DNA of 64,000 nucleotides from CAMDPA01 sp965223035 (GTDB lineage: Bacteria; Pseudomonadota; Alphaproteobacteria; Rhizobiales; Hyphomicrobiaceae): assembly GCA_965223035.1 (NCBI GenBank), contig OZ244980.1:868001-932000 (forward strand). The letters run 5' to 3'. Positions 61,243-64,000 of this stretch are shown here, in pieces. A program made the position numbers and the translations under genes. The stretch's first letter is position 1, and each line of letters starts with the position of its first letter. Below the pieces are notes generated by a model, which did no database searches, had not been told where the DNA came from, and saw only the letters and a list, made by a program, of their open reading frames with translations.

Positions 61243-63192
61243 TTATCGAACGCCTGGGATCCTGGTGTCGGTCGGCCGCAAGGCACCGGTGGCCTCGGCT
61301 TCCTCGAGTTTGCGGGCCAGCTCTTCGCGCGCCCGGACCGCCTGTTGCTGACGATTCCACAGCGACGCATAAAGCCCGTCGCGCGCCAACAATTCGGTGT
61401 GCGTCCCTTGCTCGACGAGCCGGCCCCGTTCCATCACCAGAATGTGGTCGGCATGCACGATGGTCGATAGCCGATGGGCGATCACCAGGGTCGTGCGATC
61501 GCGTGAAACCTGGTCGAGTGCCTCTTGAATCTCTTTCTCAGTATGGCTGTCGAGCGCGCTGGTGGCTTCATCGAGAATCAGAATGGGCGGGTCCTTCAAA
61601 ATGGTGCGGGCGATGGCGACGCGCTGCTTTTCACCGCCCGACAGCTTGAGGCCGCGTTCGCCAACCATGGTGTCGTAGGCGTCCGGCATGGCCGCAATGA
61701 AATTGTCGATCTGCGCCATGCGGGCCGCTTGCTCAATAGCGGCTTGACCGGCCTCAGGACTTCCGTAAAGCAGGTTGTAGCGAATTGTGTCATTGAACAG
61801 GACGGTATCCTGAGGCACAACACCCATCGCGGCCCGCAGCGAGGCTTGGGTGACGTCGCGAATATCCTGCCCGTCAATTTCGACCCGGCCGTCGGCTATG
61901 TCGTAAAAGCGCATTAAGATGCGGCTGATGGTGGATTTGCCGGCGCCGGACGGTCCGACGATGGCCACCATCTTGCCCGCCGGCACCGCAAACGACAGCT
62001 TGTCCAAGATCGGCCGATCAGCCTCGTAGCGGAATGACACGTTGTCGAACATGATGGCGCCGCCGACGATCTCAAGTGGGACCGCGTTCGGTGCGTCCGC
62101 GACCTCCGGCGCACACGCCAAAATCTCCATCATGCGCTCGATGTCCAGCAGCGATTGCTTGATCTCGCGGTACATCATGCCCATGAAGTTGAGGGGAATG
62201 AAAAGCTGCAGCATCAGCAGGTTAACCATGACGAACTGGCCGACCGTGTTGCTGCCGGCGACCACGTCCAAGGCCGACATCACCAGGCAGATGGTCAATG
62301 CCGCGGTGAAAATCACGCCTTGACCCATGTTGAGCAGCGCCAACGAGACGTAGGTCTTGATACTGGCTTGCTCATAGGCGGCGAGCGAATGGTCATAGCG
62401 TGCCGCTTCACGTTGCTCCGCGCCGAAATATTTGACGGTCTCGTAATTCAGCAGGCTGTCTATGGCCTTGGTGTTGGCGTCCTGGTCGCTCTCGTTCATG
62501 GTGCGGCGGATCGCCATCCGCCACTCGGTGGCTTTTGCGGTGAACCAGGAATAGATCACGATCATCGAGCCGATCGTGACCACGTAGCGCCAGTCGAACT
62601 CGAAGGCACAGACACCCAGCACCAGCACGAATTCCACGATGGTCGGCAGGAACGTCATCAGCGTCATGCGTGACAGATGCTCGATGCCGAGGCGACCGCG
62701 CTCGAGTACGCGTGTAAGCCCGCCGGTCTTGCGTTCCAAGTGAAAGCGCAGCGAAAGCCGATGCATGTGATCGAAGGTGTCGAGCGCCAGCCGGCGCACA
62801 GCATGCATCGCCACCTTGGCAAACAGCCCCTCACGCGCCTGCAACAGAACGGTCATGAGAACGCGGATCAAGCCATAAAGTAAGGTGGCCAACACCGGCG
62901 CGCCGATCAGCCAAGATACCAGCTGATCGGGTGGGATGTTGCCGCCTGTCATGTCCACCAGCGTGTTGGTGGCCCACTTGAAGGTGAATGGCATGAACAC
63001 GGTGACAATCTTGGCCAGCAGCATCAGGCCCATCGAGTACGCGACCGTACGCTGCAGGTCCGGCCGATCGTGCGGCCAGATATAGGGCAGCAGCGCCCGG
63101 ACCACGTCGCTGCGGTCAACCAACGCTTTTGCCGACTGACGCGCGCGGGCACGCAGGTTGAGAAGGGATGCGCGGTGCGGAAGATCAAGCAT
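61243..63192 (-). CDS. ABC transporter, fused permease-ATPase, Atm1-like
   Basis: 649 aa half-transporter. Six membrane segments to about residue 320, including FHLERKTGGLTRVLERGRLG, NYETVKYFGAEQREAARYD (typical of Atm1/HMT1) and QLFIPLNFMGMMYREIKQ. The ATPase has GPSGAGKS, signature LSGGEKQRVAIARTIL and Walker B ILILDEATSALD. Exports glutathione or metal-thiol compounds in relatives. ATG 63192 has GAGG; ATG 63204 is an alternative. Confidence 0.92.
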   Translation of the reverse strand: MLDLPHRASLLNLRARARQSAKALVDRSDVVRALLPYIWPHDRPDLQRTVAYSMGLMLLAKIVTVFMPFTFKWATNTLVDMTGGNIPPDQLVSWLIGAPVLATLLYGLIRVLMTVLLQAREGLFAKVAMHAVRRLALDTFDHMHRLSLRFHLERKTGGLTRVLERGRLGIEHLSRMTLMTFLPTIVEFVLVLGVCAFEFDWRYVVTIGSMIVIYSWFTAKATEWRMAIRRTMNESDQDANTKAIDSLLNYETVKYFGAEQREAARYDHSLAAYEQASIKTYVSLALLNMGQGVIFTAALTICLVMSALDVVAGSNTVGQFVMVNLLMLQLFIPLNFMGMMYREIKQSLLDIERMMEILACAPEVADAPNAVPLEIVGGAIMFDNVSFRYEADRPILDKLSFAVPAGKMVAIVGPSGAGKSTISRILMRFYDIADGRVEIDGQDIRDVTQASLRAAMGVVPQDTVLFNDTIRYNLLYGSPEAGQAAIEQAARMAQIDNFIAAMPDAYDTMVGERGLKLSGGEKQRVAIARTILKDPPILILDEATSALDSHTEKEIQEALDQVSRDRTTLVIAHRLSTIVHADHILVMERGRLVEQGTHTELLARDGLYASLWNRQQQAVRAREELARKLEEAEATGALRPTDTRIPGVR

Positions 63193-63506
63193 GGACGGCC
63201 TCATACCCAAAGGCCTATGCGTTGTCGATCATCGCGCCAGCTTTCTCCGGCAGCGGTTCCCGGCAGATCGGTGCAGATCGGTCCGGCCGTTGCCGTTCGG
63301 CGTTGATCGCTATGCTCTTTCGCCTTGGCGCGTTCCGGCGTGAGCTGGAACCAAATCGCTCCTCACCCGACCAGCCACCCGCAATGAGGCGGAAATGATC
63401 GCGCAAATCCGGTTGTCTCGGTGGCGCGGGCTGGCACTGGGTTCCGCGATGCGGTTGAGCGGTTCAGCTGATCGCGAGCGCCGCTCGGCCGGCGATCGGG
63501 CTGCGG
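63193..63506. other. Intergenic region, no supported gene
   Basis: 314 bp upstream of the ABC gene, presumably with its promoter. No gene or repeat seen until the Family 1 copy. Confidence 0.4.
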
Positions 63507-63646
63507 CCAGATCATCGTGCCTTAAATTGGAACCGAAACAGCCGGCCCCCATTTAACGCACAAACTGGATCGCTCTCAAAGTGGTGAGCAACGTTTTGCC
63601 TTTCATCAGCATCGTTCCGATTCCGATGAAAGGCAGGTGGCGCTAG
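63507..63646 (-). repeat. Family 1 repeat, degenerate full form
   Basis: B then A. GATCATCGTGCCTTAAATTGG is readable, but its partner (CCCATTTAACGCAC) has several mismatches. Module A: TTTCATCAGCATCG with CCGATGAAAGGCAG. The right end retains CTAG. This is an old copy that has lost pairing. Confidence 0.72.
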
Positions 63647-63654
63647 CCCATCTC

Positions 63655-63754
63655 CGCCTTACATCATGTCCGCCTCGGGCGGATGTACCGCACCATCCCA
63701 CCCCGCCCGCAATCCACACAAGCGTGCCATCGGGCGACCGGGCGCGGGATGGTT
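63655..63754. repeat. Family 2 repeat, inverted
   Basis: CATCATGTCCGCCTCGGGCGG, GTACCGCACCATCCCACCCC, a stem of CCCGCCCGCAA and a partner CGGGCGACCGGGCGCGGGATGG. Confidence 0.72.
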
Positions 63755-63801
63755 CCAGCTTACTCTGAGCAGCGATAGTGCGGCGCGGAACGCTGTCGCG
63801 C

Positions 63802-64000
63802 TCAACGTCGCGGCACGGCAATCACCTGGCATGGCCTGAGTTTGCGCGGATTGCGCAGCCGCGACCGATTGGCCCTGATCAGCCGTCGATATCGCGCGCC
63901 ATTGCCGTAGTACCTTTTGGCAATTCGCCATAAGGTTTCTCCGGGGCCAACGACATGCAGTCGCCCGCGGCTGGACCGGCGACTGCGGCCGAGCCCGCAG
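63802..64000 (-). CDS. LysM-domain protein, partial
   Basis: The C-terminal 65 residues of a protein that continues past the right edge. The visible end is a LysM module: HVVGPGETLWRIAKRYYG, then RRLIRANR and RKLRPCQVIAVPRR before a TGA at 63802. LysM binds peptidoglycan, so this is probably an envelope or exported protein. Confidence 0.8.
   Translation of the reverse strand, partial: CGLGRSRRSSRGRLHVVGPGETLWRIAKRYYGNGARYRRLIRANRSRLRNPRKLRPCQVIAVPRR

Noticed and set aside
8151..63646. A CRISPR-like array made by the repeated palindromes
   Set aside because: Copies are kilobases apart in both orientations, without regular spacers, and no cas genes were seen.
63659..63931. A 90-codon minus frame at the right edge
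   Set aside because: It is out of frame with the LysM-coding frame, which gives a recognisable domain in the same DNA, and it runs through a Family 2 repeat.
1..64000. tRNA or rRNA genes
   Set aside because: No cloverleaf with a GTTCRANNC T-arm and matching acceptor stem, and no rRNA-like sequence, was found by eye; a covariance search was not possible here.

Overview
This 64 kb window comes from a GC-rich alphaproteobacterium. The clues are a class I lysyl-tRNA synthetase, a fabA-fabB-fabI cluster, an OlsB-type ornithine lipid acyltransferase, a CenR-like response regulator beside a YkuD transpeptidase, a zur-znuC-znuB cluster and an Atm1-type ABC exporter. The order or genus cannot be fixed from the sequence. 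No rRNA, tRNA, CRISPR array, prophage or complete insertion sequence was seen. About 50 protein genes are supported, and two are cut by the window edges (rlmN on the left, a LysM-domain gene on the right).

Layout. 1-10.2 kb, all minus strand: a TRAP transporter (dctP, dctQ, dctM) runs straight into a class 1B dihydroorotate dehydrogenase pair (pyrK, pyrD), an M20-family carbamoyl amidase and an XRE regulator, followed by pyrC, pyrE and partial rlmN. 10.5-18.9 kb: lysS, a ThDP enzyme, a TTT-type binding protein with a repeat-coded signal peptide, a class III nucleotide cyclase and an NTF2-like protein. 19-26 kb: yebC, a poorly coding stretch with one odd TTG-start ORF, then yqaA-dsbB, hemW, murI and a small Cys-rich exported protein. 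26-30.4 kb: fabA-fabB-fabI, divergent from olsB. 30.8-38 kb: recQ, small secreted proteins, an enoyl-CoA hydratase family protein, a secreted GHFIWYP protein and an N-formylglutamate amidohydrolase/DUF1244 in-frame fusion. 38.4-49.8 kb: a cNMP-binding protein, a CenR-like regulator divergent from a YkuD transpeptidase, a second ThDP enzyme, PhoX, an AEC transporter, an LLM flavin oxidoreductase, a LysR regulator and a Gfo/Idh/MocA oxidoreductase. 49.8-64 kb: trm112-lonN-cnoX and a YbaK-type editing protein, zur-znuC-znuB, a 2OG-Fe(II) oxygenase, a PhnN-like protein without a P-loop, an MFS carrier, an RsmB-like methyltransferase, an alpha/beta hydrolase, an Atm1-type ABC exporter and the LysM fragment.

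Two families of intergenic palindromes run through the whole window. Family 1 (15 copies) has two hairpin modules. Module A has GAGCAAC/GTTGCTC outer arms, module B has GATCATC/GATGATC outer arms, and the ends are usually CTAG. Family 2 (14 copies) is a GC-rich hairpin carrying a GCCGGCACGGC box and a CCGCCTNAGGCGG minihairpin, also ending in CTAG. Copies of the two families sometimes abut and share the CTAG. Ten genes end on a TAG stop that is part of a repeat end. Stem arms vary between copies with matching changes on both sides.

Most coherent functional proposal: dctPQM-pyrK-pyrD-amidase-XRE may be an uptake and degradation unit for orotate or a related ureide. Orotate would be reduced to dihydroorotate, opened to N-carbamoyl-aspartate and hydrolysed to aspartate, with pyrC and pyrE next door. 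This is inferred from gene content and tight spacing, not shown.
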